Assembly (NCBI RefSeq): GCF_004342285.1 | Contig: NZ_SMCV01000001.1 | Coordinates: forward strand, 186,001 to 250,000 | Direction: 5' to 3' | From: Klebsiella sp. BIGb0138 | GTDB lineage: Bacteria > Pseudomonadota > Gammaproteobacteria > Enterobacterales > Enterobacteriaceae | DNA length: 64,000 bases | Shown: positions 1 through 7,932 of the stretch, in pieces | How positions within the stretch are numbered: the stretch's first letter is position 1 | Layout of the letters: each line of letters begins with the position of its first letter | The notes under the pieces: generated by a model | Databases searched by the model: none | What the model saw: the letters and a program-made list of their open reading frames with translations, nothing else | Told to the model about the DNA's origin: nothing | Made by a program: the position numbers and the translations under genes

Positions 1-1
1 G

Positions 2-2005
2 CCGGCCATTGCCGCGCGTGCGGCGAGCAGTCCCCTGCTAGCGACATTGATCGCTGAGCACGCTGCGGAACTGGCTACGCCAGCCCTGATTCCGCAGCGC
101 GGGATCGCCAGCTGGAATCTTTATTACTTTTGTCCGCAGCACAGCGTCCGTCTCATCTGGCAACGCGACTCCCCCACCCGTCATTGCTGCCCGGTGGACG
201 GTGAAATTTTCAGCGGAGAACCCTACGACGGCGCATGGTGGCGGGAGCTGAACGGCCGCAACGCCAGCGCCTGCTACCGGCTTGGCCTGTTATGGCATCT
301 CACCGGAAATCGTCGCTACGCCGATAAGGTGGCCGAATTACTGACCGGTTATGCCGACGCCTACCCTGAATATGAGGTGCATGGCAATATTCCCCATAAT
401 GGCCCGGGGAAAATGAACGCCCAGACCCTGTGCGAAGCGAACTGTATTCTCGATATGGCTCTCGGCTATGACTTTGTCGCAGAAACCCTTTCAGCTGAAC
501 AGCAGCAGCATATCCGCCAACGCCTGTTGCGCTGCGCAGCCGATTTTTTGCGTGCGCACCGTAGCCCGCAAGTCCATAACCATGAAGTCAAAATCAACGC
601 CGCGCTGGCGGTGCTGGGGTTTATTCTTGGCGATGACCAGCTACTGGATATCGCGGTAAACCAAACGTATGGCCTGCGCTGGCAGTTAGAAAACGGTCTT
701 CTGGAGGAGGGATTGTGGTTTGAAGGCTCGATTCACTACCACTATTACGCGCTGCAGGGGTTCTTTGCCTTTGAGAAGCTCGCGCGCGGCACGCGCTGGA
801 GTCTGATTGACGGTCCCTGGTATCCGAAGATGCTGAACTTCCCGCTCGCGCTGCTGCTACCGGACGGTACCTTCCCACTGCTCAATGATTGCCTCGCCGG
901 CCAGGAAACGTTGCAGCATAACGATATTTACGAGTTTGCGTGGCATATCTGGGGAGATTTACGCTATGCCGCCGTGCTCAACGATACCGTTGGCGGCGAA
1001 ATGACGCTTGACGCCCTGCTCTGGCGCGACCGGCCGCTTCCAGCCGCCATACCCGCGCTGATTCCACAGGAATCCCTTTACGCCCCCGGCGCCGGATTGA
1101 CCCTCTGGCGACGGCCAGAACAGAAACGGGTAGTGATGATCAAACATAGCCCTTACGGCGGCGAGCACGATCATTACGATCGCCTGAGTTTACTGATCTG
1201 GCAGAATGGTCGCGCCCTGCTTCCCGACCTCGGGACAACCGGATACGGCGCCCGCATGCACTATGACTATTATAAACAGAGCGCCACGCACAACACGCTC
1301 TCCGTCAATCAGGGCAATCAGCCGCCGGCTAACGCCGCGATACTGGGCTGGCACCAGGGGGAGGACTTTCAGTGGCTGGATAGCCGGGTCGACTGGCGCG
1401 CTGAGCCACCGGTTCTCAACAGCCACACCCGCGTCGAGTGGGACCTGAACGCCTGGCGGGATATCCGCTTCCGTCGCCGGTTATTATGGCTGGGGGAGGT
1501 GCTGATCGACCTTTCGACGATCGAAAATCCCCATCGCCAACAGCTGGACTGGACGCTGCACCTGGCGGCGCGGGCGTTGGATAAAAGCGGCACGGCTATG
1601 CCCTTTGCTCTGAGCGGGCCGCTGCAGCGGATGCGCGAGGCGACCGTGTCCCCGTTAGCCAACTGCCAGCCGCGCCATTTCGCCAGCCGGGACGAAACGT
1701 TTGCGCTGTGGCTGGCCGGCGAGGCCGAGCTCTGGCAAGGCTACGGGCCCGATAACCCGGCAATAGAGGAACTCAGCTATCTTGTTTTACGCAGCCACCA
1801 GCCGCAGGCGCGTTTCCTCGGAGTGTGGGATTTCGCCAGCCAGATGCCGTTGACCGAAGTCAGCGTTCAGCACCATCCACAGGGTACTCAGGTCATACTC
1901 CGGCGGGCGGGAAGCAGCACCCGGATAACGATCGGCGATGAAGAGGGAAAGCTGCCCGATGTGCAGCACCTTCGCCAGCGATCGCCGCACTCCTCCTCTT
2001 CCTGA
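2..2005 (+). CDS. Heparinase II/III-family polysaccharide lyase (5' end outside window)
   Basis: The frame is open to the left edge, so this is the C-terminal part of a longer gene. A TTG at 47 is the first possible start in view and is unlikely to be the real one. The protein has an alpha-toroid part followed by a beta-sheet part typical of exolytic uronate lyases (PL15/PL17-type). Residues matching the usual active site are visible: an Asn-His pair in HNHEVKINA (about residue 177 from the TTG), a Tyr in IHYHYY (about 230) and a His in GGEHDHYD (about 371). Such enzymes cut uronate polysaccharides or oligosaccharides by beta-elimination and release 4,5-unsaturated uronates. No signal peptide can be judged because the N-terminus is missing. 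A GPH-type sugar symporter follows 186 bp downstream, so the pair probably imports and degrades one uronate oligosaccharide. The substrate (alginate, hyaluronate or other) cannot be told from sequence. Confidence 0.85.
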   Translation, partial: PAIAARAASSPLLATLIAEHAAELATPALIPQRGIASWNLYYFCPQHSVRLIWQRDSPTRHCCPVDGEIFSGEPYDGAWWRELNGRNASACYRLGLLWHLTGNRRYADKVAELLTGYADAYPEYEVHGNIPHNGPGKMNAQTLCEANCILDMALGYDFVAETLSAEQQQHIRQRLLRCAADFLRAHRSPQVHNHEVKINAALAVLGFILGDDQLLDIAVNQTYGLRWQLENGLLEEGLWFEGSIHYHYYALQGFFAFEKLARGTRWSLIDGPWYPKMLNFPLALLLPDGTFPLLNDCLAGQETLQHNDIYEFAWHIWGDLRYAAVLNDTVGGEMTLDALLWRDRPLPAAIPALIPQESLYAPGAGLTLWRRPEQKRVVMIKHSPYGGEHDHYDRLSLLIWQNGRALLPDLGTTGYGARMHYDYYKQSATHNTLSVNQGNQPPANAAILGWHQGEDFQWLDSRVDWRAEPPVLNSHTRVEWDLNAWRDIRFRRRLLWLGEVLIDLSTIENPHRQQLDWTLHLAARALDKSGTAMPFALSGPLQRMREATVSPLANCQPRHFASRDETFALWLAGEAELWQGYGPDNPAIEELSYLVLRSHQPQARFLGVWDFASQMPLTEVSVQHHPQGTQVILRRAGSSTRITIGDEEGKLPDVQHLRQRSPHSSSS

Positions 2006-2017
2006 ATCATCAATTTT

Positions 2018-2033
2018 CGGCGCTTCGGCGCCG
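2018..2033 (+). terminator. GC-rich hairpin after lyase gene
   Basis: A 6-bp stem CGGCGC/GCGCCG closes on a TTCG tetraloop and is followed by TTCTTATT. It may end or attenuate transcription from the lyase gene. Confidence 0.45.
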
Positions 2034-2107
2034 TTCTTATTCCTGAAAAGTATTAAAAACTTTTAACCCGGTCGCATTACCGCATTGCGAAAAGGTACAG
2101 CGGATGA

Positions 2108-2127
2108 TTAGTGACAGCGATCACTTT
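2108..2127 (+). promoter_or_regulatory. Putative CRP site upstream of GPH symporter
   Basis: GTGA-CAGCGA-TCAC (2111-2124) matches the core of the CRP consensus TGTGA-N6-TCACA. It is followed by an AT-rich stretch with TAATAT-like -10 candidates. The symporter is therefore probably catabolite-controlled from its own promoter. Confidence 0.6.
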
Positions 2128-2191
2128 TTACCATGTGATTTAATAATATAAAAACGCCGTTTCAAAAATTTAAAACATGGGGTTTATATTA

Positions 2192-3754
2192 ATGGCAAGA
2201 TACGCGGCTTCAGCCTCACAAGGGTTGCAGGGAAGACCGATTTTGTTACGCCATCAGCTAGCCTACGGCGGCGGTAATTTACTGGGAAGCGGCGCGCTGG
2301 CGATCAGCGGCGCCTGGCTGCTTTATTTTTATACCACCTTCTGCGGCCTGACGCTGATCGAGGCCTCATTTATCTTTTCCGTCGCCAGCATCATCGACGC
2401 CATGAGTAACCCTCTGATGGGCTATCTTACCGATAACTTCGGTAAAACGCGGCTCGGTAAACGCTTCGGACGGCGGCGCTTCTTCTTGCTGATCGGCATT
2501 CCGCTGATGATGTTCTACCCGCTTTTATGGGTCGAGGGCCTCGGTTTTTGGTACTACCTCTGCACGTACGTCATCTTCGAAATTATTTATACCTCAGTCA
2601 TGGTGCCTTACGAAACATTGGCCACCGAAATGACCGACGATTTCTCATTACGCTCAAAACTCACCGGTTATAAGGCTATTTTCGGCAAGCTGGCCAACTT
2701 CCTCGCCGCCTTTATCCCCGGTCAGTTCATCCTGTTATACGGTAAAGATTCCGCCACTCCCTTCTTCCTGACCGGACTAACCTACGGCGCCATTCTGATT
2801 ATCGCTATCGCCTGCCTGTGGTTCTGCAGCTGGGAGCGTCCGCACGCAGAAGAGCACAGTGTGAACGGGAAAAGGGGTCTGCTCACTACCCTGGTGATGC
2901 TGGCGAAGGACATGCGCTCAACGTTCTATCTGCGGGTATTTCGTAAGCATCTCGGCATGTATCTCTGCGGCTTCGGCGCCGAATGGCTGTTTGCCTCGAT
3001 CTTTACCTACTTTGTTATCTTTGTCCTGCAGCACGATCCGGCAATGGTCGCCGGGCTGAACAGCCTGAACTCGATTTTGCAGCTGGTCTCGACCGCGCTA
3101 TTTATCGGCCTGTGCGTGAAAAAAGGGTTTAGCAAACCCTATATTCTGGCGCTGGGGATCGTGATTTTCTCGGTTTTCCTCTACACCTCGCTGTGGTTCT
3201 TCCACCTGCCGGCGCATCTGGCGACCATACTGATGTTCGGGATTACGGTGCTGTTCGGCCTGGGTACCGGCGGCGTGTATTACATTCCGTGGACCGTTTA
3301 CACCTTCCTTGCCGATGTCGATGAGATCTATACCGGTCGCCGTCGCGAAGGGATCTATGCCGGGGCGATGACCTTCTCCGGAAAAATCTTACGTTCCATC
3401 ATCGTCTTCACCATGGGGGCCATCCTCAGCTTCTATGGCTTCCAGTCGAAAGCGCATAGCCAACCGGAAAGCGCGGTCACCGCCATTGCGGTGGTATTCT
3501 GCTGCGGCGTGGTTCTGCTGGCGCTGGCGGCTATCGTTTTCAGCAAACAGATGAAGCTGGATCGCAAAGCGCACCTGGTGGTATTACAGGAAGTGGCGCG
3601 GATTAAAGCAGGCGGTAAAATTGCGGATATCCCGCCGGAGGTGCGTACCGTCGTTGAAGATTTGGTCGGTCACCGTTATGAGGAGTGCTGGGGCCACAGC
3701 GAGCTGTTTAAAAACGCGCAGACTACGCCAGCCAGAACCGCTATCTCTCATTAG
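2192..3754 (+). CDS. GPH-family (glycoside-pentoside-hexuronide) cation symporter
   Basis: This is an inner-membrane secondary transporter with about 12 hydrophobic segments. It carries the GPH signature after the second helix (NPLMGYLTDN with the charged KTRLGKRFGRRR stretch) and a cytoplasmic C-terminal tail of about 60 residues. GPH proteins import glycosides, pentosides or uronides with H+ or Na+. I chose the ATG at 2192 (520 aa) because a GGGG stretch lies 9 nt upstream. The ATG at 2177 would add five residues and has no Shine-Dalgarno. The gene lies behind the lyase and a CRP site, so an oligouronide or disaccharide released by the lyase is the likely cargo. That is inference from position. 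Confidence 0.85.
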   Translation: MARYAASASQGLQGRPILLRHQLAYGGGNLLGSGALAISGAWLLYFYTTFCGLTLIEASFIFSVASIIDAMSNPLMGYLTDNFGKTRLGKRFGRRRFFLLIGIPLMMFYPLLWVEGLGFWYYLCTYVIFEIIYTSVMVPYETLATEMTDDFSLRSKLTGYKAIFGKLANFLAAFIPGQFILLYGKDSATPFFLTGLTYGAILIIAIACLWFCSWERPHAEEHSVNGKRGLLTTLVMLAKDMRSTFYLRVFRKHLGMYLCGFGAEWLFASIFTYFVIFVLQHDPAMVAGLNSLNSILQLVSTALFIGLCVKKGFSKPYILALGIVIFSVFLYTSLWFFHLPAHLATILMFGITVLFGLGTGGVYYIPWTVYTFLADVDEIYTGRRREGIYAGAMTFSGKILRSIIVFTMGAILSFYGFQSKAHSQPESAVTAIAVVFCCGVVLLALAAIVFSKQMKLDRKAHLVVLQEVARIKAGGKIADIPPEVRTVVEDLVGHRYEECWGHSELFKNAQTTPARTAISH

Positions 3755-3763
3755 CCCGGACAG

Positions 3764-3788
3764 CGCCCCGTCGTCACATGACGGGGCG
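3764..3788. terminator. Hairpin between symporter and yecJ
   Basis: A 9-bp stem CGCCCCGTC/GACGGGGCG with a 7-nt loop lies between two convergent genes. It has no clear T-run and may act on either strand. Confidence 0.5.
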
Positions 3789-3795
3789 AAAGGGG

Positions 3796-4047
3796 TTAGT
3801 GCGCTTCACCTTGCGGCGTAAACTTGAGTTCAATCAGGGCAATCGCTTTTTGGACCGCGCGTAGCGTGACCGGGTCGGCCGAAGCCGGATGGCTGGCAAA
3901 ATCGATGGCTTTCAGTTGGGTGGTCATCTTTTCACGCACTTCAACTGGGGCGATGACATCGATGACGTCAAGAATCTGTTTGATAACTAACTGGCAGGCA
4001 ACAACGTCGGAAACCAGTTCGTCTTGTTCGGTGAGGTGTTGGGACAT
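3796..4047 (-). CDS. yecJ: YecJ, DUF2766 small protein
   Basis: This 83-aa soluble protein is nearly identical in pattern to E. coli YecJ, including the conserved run [20 protein letters not shown]. Its function is unknown. The ATG at 4047 has a clear GGAGT ribosome site 6 nt upstream. It lies downstream of azuC on the same strand, as in E. coli, but behind the azuCR terminator, so it probably depends on another promoter or on read-through. Confidence 0.9.
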   Translation of the reverse strand: MSQHLTEQDELVSDVVACQLVIKQILDVIDVIAPVEVREKMTTQLKAIDFASHPASADPVTLRAVQKAIALIELKFTPQGEAH

Positions 4048-4098
4048 TTATGACTCCTTTTTCGAGGAGCGTAATAGTAACCTAAATCTTCAGAGATA

Positions 4099-4126
4099 AA
4101 AAAACCTGCCGCAGCAGGTTTTTTTA
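4099..4126 (-). terminator. Rho-independent terminator of azuCR
   Basis: The stem AAACCTGC/GCAGGTTT with loop CGCA is flanked by A-runs and T-runs, so it can work on both strands. It directly follows the azuC stop codon. Confidence 0.85.
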
Positions 4127-4250
4127 TCAGAACATACCGGCAGGCGGTACATCTTTGAATGTTTTGCAGTACTGCTCGAACATGCTTTTAAGAATTTTAC
4201 GCAGCTTCATGGAGTGACTCCGTCTGTTGTTATGCAGGTGTTACTGTCTC
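4100..4250 (-). ncRNA. azuCR: AzuCR dual-function RNA (AzuR/IsrB), ends approximate
   Basis: A short transcript is predicted from a promoter near 4255-4275 to the terminator at 4099-4126. It contains the azuC reading frame. In E. coli this RNA (IsrB/AzuCR) both encodes AzuC and base-pairs with cadA and galE mRNAs. The conserved frame, terminator and CRP-site arrangement here support the same RNA. The 5' end is estimated from the -10 position only. Confidence 0.65.
4127..4210 (-). CDS. azuC: AzuC small membrane-associated protein (27 aa)
   Basis: Direct translation gives a 27-residue peptide starting MKLRKILKSMF and ending DVPPAGMF. It matches E. coli AzuC (28 aa) at nearly every position. 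It has a basic amphipathic N-terminal half. In E. coli, AzuC is reported to bind and stimulate the glycerol-3-phosphate dehydrogenase GlpD at the inner membrane. A GGAG lies 11 nt upstream of the ATG, inside a small GGAGT-C-ACTCC palindrome that could limit ribosome access. Confidence 0.88.
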   Translation of the reverse strand: MKLRKILKSMFEQYCKTFKDVPPAGMF

Positions 4251-4254
4251 TGGG

Positions 4255-4279
4255 TCATATAATATGATCTACGTCACAG
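4255..4279 (-). promoter_or_regulatory. azuCR promoter overlapped by CRP site
   Basis: On the minus strand TGTGA-CGTAGA-TCATA (4278-4263) overlaps a -10-like TATTAT (about 4263-4258). A CRP dimer here would cover the promoter. That agrees with the known CRP repression of azuC in E. coli. Confidence 0.65.
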
Positions 4280-4406
4280 AAATCAATAAAAACATGCGAC
4301 AAGTCACAATAATTTCACAAGTATAATTTAAAAATTAAACAAAAGTGAGGAAAATCGAAGGGTTAAAAACCCGGCGCAGCGCCATCGATTCTGCCCTCAC
4401 CTTGCT

Positions 4407-5840
4407 ATGGCAGACACAATGAGTACACATCTCACTTCCCGGGAAGGTCGAGCCTTTTCAGCCCCCGCATTGCTGGTGGCTGGGGCATTTTTCATGGAGT
4501 TTCTGGACGGGACGGTGATCGCCACCGCCCTACCGGATATGGCCAGGGATTTTGGCGTCGCGGCGGTCGACCTGAATATTGGTATCAGCGCCTACCTCAT
4601 TACGCTGGCGGTATTAATCCCCGCCAGCGGCTGGATTGCCGATCGTTTTGGCGCGCGCAAGATCTTCACCCTGGCGCTGGCGATTTTTACCCTGGCTTCG
4701 GTTTTTTGCGGCTTTTCAAGCAACGTGGACACCTTTGTCGCCATGCGTATCCTGCAAGGGGTGGGCGGCGCGCTGATGGTCCCCGTCGGCCGGCTGGCGG
4801 TGCTACGTACCACGCCGAAGGATCAGCTGATCAAGGCCATTGCCACCCTGACCTGGCCCGCGCTGGTGGCGCCGATAATCGGCCCGCCGCTGGGAGGCTT
4901 TATTACCCGTTACGCCAGCTGGCACTGGATATTCTTTATCAATGTCCCTCTGGGCGCGATCGCTATTGCCCTGTCGCTGCGCATCATTCCTGACATCCGG
5001 GAAGAAGAGCGACGCCCCTTTGACCTGCCCGGCTTCCTGGCAACCTCGGTCGCCATGGTCAGCCTAGTGAGCGCGATGGAGCTGCTCGGAGATACCCGGC
5101 CCCAGGGGTGGACAACGCTGCTTCTGTTGGCCCTCGGTCTCGGCTGCATGCTCTTCTCGCTGCGCCATTTCCGCCGCGCGGCCTGGCCGATGGTGCGTCT
5201 GGATGCGCTACAGGTGCCGACTTTTCGGGTCACAATGTACGGTGGTTCGCTGTTCCGCGCCTCAATCAGCGCCGTCCCCTTTCTGCTGCCGCTGCTGTTT
5301 CAGGTCGGATTTGGCATGGATCCTTTCCATTCGGGGCTGCTGGTGCTGGCGGTATTTGTCGGCAACTTCACCATTAAACCGGCCACCACGCCGCTGATCC
5401 GCTGGCTGGGCTTCCGCCGCCTGCTGCTGCTGAACGGCGCGTTAAACGTCCTGTCACTGCTCGCCTGCGCCTTTTTAACGCCACAGACGCCGGTGTGGCT
5501 AATTTGCGCGATTCTCTTTTTCGGCGGCGTGTTCCGCTCAATTCAATTTACCGGGGTCAGCACCCTCGCCTTTGCCGATGTCCCGTCAGCCCAGATGAGC
5601 TATGCCAATACCCTGTTCAGTACCGCTTCACAGCTGGCGGTGGGCTTAGGGATCACCCTCGGCGCCATTGGTATCCGAATCGGCGAAAGAGCCAGCGAGT
5701 GGTTAAACCTCGCCAGCGTGCCGGGGATCAGTTTTCGCCTCTCTTTCGTCTTTATCGCGTTGATTTGCCTCGTGGGGATGGTGGATAGTCTGAAGTTAAG
5801 CAAAGATGCCGGCAGCAGCGTGTCGAGCAGAAAGAAATAA
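4407..5840 (+). CDS. DHA2-family MFS transporter (14-helix type, HsrA-like)
   Basis: This 477-aa inner-membrane protein has the DHA2 marker LDGTVIATALP in helix 1 and the motif-A stretch GWIADRFGARK after helix 2. DHA2 members are proton-driven drug or metabolite exporters and often pair with membrane-fusion proteins, but none is encoded nearby. No convincing ribosome site precedes ATG 4407 or the in-frame ATG at 4419, so the start is uncertain. It is convergent with the isomerase gene downstream and separated from it by a strong terminator. Its substrate is unknown. Confidence 0.85.
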   Translation: MADTMSTHLTSREGRAFSAPALLVAGAFFMEFLDGTVIATALPDMARDFGVAAVDLNIGISAYLITLAVLIPASGWIADRFGARKIFTLALAIFTLASVFCGFSSNVDTFVAMRILQGVGGALMVPVGRLAVLRTTPKDQLIKAIATLTWPALVAPIIGPPLGGFITRYASWHWIFFINVPLGAIAIALSLRIIPDIREEERRPFDLPGFLATSVAMVSLVSAMELLGDTRPQGWTTLLLLALGLGCMLFSLRHFRRAAWPMVRLDALQVPTFRVTMYGGSLFRASISAVPFLLPLLFQVGFGMDPFHSGLLVLAVFVGNFTIKPATTPLIRWLGFRRLLLLNGALNVLSLLACAFLTPQTPVWLICAILFFGGVFRSIQFTGVSTLAFADVPSAQMSYANTLFSTASQLAVGLGITLGAIGIRIGERASEWLNLASVPGISFRLSFVFIALICLVGMVDSLKLSKDAGSSVSSRKK

Positions 5841-5845
5841 ACAAC

Positions 5846-5869
5846 AGGCCAGCGGATGCTGGCCTTTTT
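5846..5869 (+). terminator. Rho-independent terminator after DHA2 transporter
   Basis: The stem GGCCAGC/GCTGGCC with loop GGAT is followed by five T's. Confidence 0.9.
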
Positions 5870-5888
5870 CATCACCGGGCTGACGCGC

Positions 5889-6527
5889 TTAGCCGACGAT
5901 CTGGCGCACGAACGCTTCAATCTCTTTGTCCTGGCAGTTCTCAAAGAAGCACTGCTGGAAACGCGGGCCGGAGACCGCGGTTTTGACCAGTTCCGGATCG
6001 ATGGCGCGCAGCGTGTCCAGGTAGTTATCTTTTACGACCGCAGCTTTCACCGTGTTCAGAATCCCGGCGTTACGCACCTGCGGTTCTTTACGTTCCGGCG
6101 GATAGCCTTCGCCGTTGCGGCCGGTGAAGGCTTTTTCAAAGATAAAGCGCACGTTCAGCTCCGCGCCCCAGCCAAAACCTTTCGCGAAAGGCAGAGACAG
6201 GGCGTTACCGTTGTTAATCTGGGCGAACAGGAAAGCATCTGCCGGGTCAATACAGTAGCCGCAAACCACGCCAGGATGAATGTTCAGAGACATCAGCGCC
6301 CCCTGGCCCGTGCCGCAACCGGTCACCACGAAGTCAACCGCTTTTGAATTCAACAGAATGCTGGCCATAATCCCCAGGTGGATATAGGTCAGATGATGGT
6401 CGTGCTCATCGCTCATCCCGACGTTGTAAACCGGGAAGCCTTTTTCATCAGCAACGGCGTTGAGCTCGTTGAGGATGATGGCGTTTTTGCTCGCCTGGCT
6501 GTTTTCCATCATCAGTGCAATTTTCAT
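5889..6527 (-). CDS. RpiB/LacA/LacB-fold sugar isomerase, DhuI-like
   Basis: This 212-aa cytoplasmic isomerase belongs to the RpiB/LacAB superfamily, with the phosphate/substrate-loop motif VTGCGTGQGA (about 69-78) and the conserved run AKGFGWGAEL. It is longer than RpiB (about 150 aa). From memory its pattern fits Streptococcus agalactiae DhuI (NALS.P.AKGFGWGAEL, GYP.ER, NCQD near the C-terminus). DhuI converts 4-deoxy-L-threo-5-hexosulose-uronate, the product of unsaturated-uronate release, to the next ketose in the KDG pathway. Two lyase/hydrolase genes in this window (1-2 kb and 41.6-42.6 kb) would feed such an enzyme. The isomerase-family call is firm and the DhuI role is inference. The gene stands alone. 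Confidence 0.8.
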   Translation of the reverse strand: MKIALMMENSQASKNAIILNELNAVADEKGFPVYNVGMSDEHDHHLTYIHLGIMASILLNSKAVDFVVTGCGTGQGALMSLNIHPGVVCGYCIDPADAFLFAQINNGNALSLPFAKGFGWGAELNVRFIFEKAFTGRNGEGYPPERKEPQVRNAGILNTVKAAVVKDNYLDTLRAIDPELVKTAVSGPRFQQCFFENCQDKEIEAFVRQIVG

Positions 6528-6963
6528 GCTTTACTCTCCTGAATGCTGTGCGGGTGCTCCCGCGATAGTTCGTTAGCGTTATGATGCACCTTACTACTTA
6601 ACAAACGTACTTTCAAATTTTATGAAAAGTTGTTTTATAAATTACGTAGCGCTTCACACTTTTGCCTATATGCCTTGCAAACGCCCTTCTGCTCTCCCGC
6701 GCCTGCAGAGGCCCCGGCGCAGCGGAAGCCCCACGCCGGCCACCTGCGGATGGTCTTTTACTGTCTTTTTTTAATCGATAATAAGTCCTGAGTGAAATAT
6801 TAAATTAAAACTATTCTCATTACATATTAAATTGCCAATGCGTTTTATTCCCATTTGCATTTTTAATAAATAAGTTTTTTAATTTACTTTTTGCAAATAA
6901 ATAAATAACAAATTATAGTGGCGACACAATAATCTTTAGCCTTTATTTTTCGGAGCACACGCT
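6528..6963. other. AT-rich divergent intergenic region (isomerase / ftnA)
   Basis: This 436-bp stretch has no convincing gene. The right half (about 6770-6920) is very AT-rich and would suit H-NS binding. In E. coli ftnA is silenced by H-NS and relieved by Fur-Fe. I could not fix a Fur box with confidence. Confidence 0.5.
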
Positions 6964-7461
6964 ATGCTGAAAACAGAAATGATCGATAAACTGAATGAGC
7001 AGATGAACCTTGAGCTTTATTCTTCTCTGCTTTATCAGCAAATGAGCGCATGGTGCAGCTACCACAGCTTTGAAGGGGCCGCCGCGTTCCTGCGCCGTCA
7101 TGCGCAGGAAGAGATGACCCACATGCAGCGCCTGTTTGATTACCTGACCGACACCGGCAACCTGCCGTGCATCAACGCGATCTCCTCGCCGTTCGCGGAG
7201 TACGCTTCGCTGGATGAACTGTTCCGCGTCACCTACGAACATGAACAGCTGATTACGCAGAAAATAAATGAACTGGCGCATGCCGCAATGTCGAATCAGG
7301 ACTACCCGACCTTTAATTTCCTGCAGTGGTATGTGGCGGAACAGCACGAAGAAGAGAAACTGTTTAAATCCGTTATTGATAAGCTGACCCTCGTCGGTAA
7401 AAGCGGAGAAGGTCTGTACTTTATTGATAAAGAGCTGGCGACGCTCGACACGCAAAATTAA
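6964..7461 (+). CDS. ftnA: FtnA, non-heme ferritin
   Basis: This 165-aa protein is the full family length. The ferroxidase centre is intact: E17, E50, H53, E94 and Q127, with third-site residues E49, E126, E129 and E130 all present. It forms a 24-subunit cytoplasmic shell that oxidises Fe(II) and stores it as a mineral. A ribosome site CGGAG lies 8 nt before the ATG. The gene is monocistronic and followed by a long stem-loop. It is expected to be induced by iron. Confidence 0.97.
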   Translation: MLKTEMIDKLNEQMNLELYSSLLYQQMSAWCSYHSFEGAAAFLRRHAQEEMTHMQRLFDYLTDTGNLPCINAISSPFAEYASLDELFRVTYEHEQLITQKINELAHAAMSNQDYPTFNFLQWYVAEQHEEEKLFKSVIDKLTLVGKSGEGLYFIDKELATLDTQN

Positions 7462-7467
7462 TTATCA

Positions 7468-7495
7468 GGGTGGTGAAGCTTCAGCTTCACCACCC
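7468..7495. terminator. 12-bp stem-loop between ftnA and yecH
   Basis: A perfect 12-bp stem GGGTGGTGAAGC/GCTTCACCACCC closes on TTCA, between two convergent genes. There is no T-run downstream, so it may stabilise 3' ends rather than terminate strongly. Confidence 0.65.
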
Positions 7496-7497
7496 GG

Positions 7498-7737
7498 TTA
7501 ATGACGGCATATTTTCCTTTCGCTGGTATTAAACCCGCCCTCTCCAGCAATAAATTTACCTTTTTCCTGCAGAAACGCCACCAGCTGCGCCGCAGTTAAA
7601 TTCTCTGCCGAACAGGTGTGAAAACGCGCAGCGGCGCCAAAACGCGCGATTATCGCGGACTCAAGACTGGCAGTGGTGTAAGGCTCGCCTGAGGCGATCA
7701 TCATCTGCAATACTTCATGGCCATGAATGGATGGCAT
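7498..7737 (-). CDS. yecH: YecH, small Cys/His-containing protein
   Basis: This 79-aa soluble protein matches E. coli YecH, with the conserved start HGHEVLQMM, the internal FHTCSAE and the C-terminal KICRH. The pattern of Cys and His residues would suit metal binding, but its function is not known. The start at 7737 is chosen because AGGAGG lies 6 nt upstream. The frame extends 28 codons further without support. It is divergent from tyrP. Confidence 0.9.
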   Translation of the reverse strand: MPSIHGHEVLQMMIASGEPYTTASLESAIIARFGAAARFHTCSAENLTAAQLVAFLQEKGKFIAGEGGFNTSERKICRH

Positions 7738-7823
7738 AGCTCCTCCTGTAAAACCCACAGCATAGACCCACTGCAGACCTGACGTTTTGCGCCAGCGCAG
7801 CCTTCCGGCGCGCCGCCGCAATC

Positions 7824-7864
7824 TGTAAATATTTAATTACAATCACTGTAACCCTCATTTGACG
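7824..7864 (+). promoter_or_regulatory. Tandem TyrR boxes upstream of tyrP
   Basis: Strong box TGTAAA-TATTTA-ATTACA (7824-7841) is close to the TyrR consensus TGTAAA-N6-TTTACA. A weaker box TGTAAC-CCTCAT-TTGACG (7847-7864) is centred 23 bp downstream. The strong-plus-weak pair is the arrangement known at E. coli tyrP, where TyrR represses with tyrosine and activates with phenylalanine. Confidence 0.8.
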
Positions 7865-7932
7865 AGAATGACAATTTCACATACTCTGCGCGACATATTT
7901 TATTGTTAATTCCTTCATGGATAGAGAGAAAC

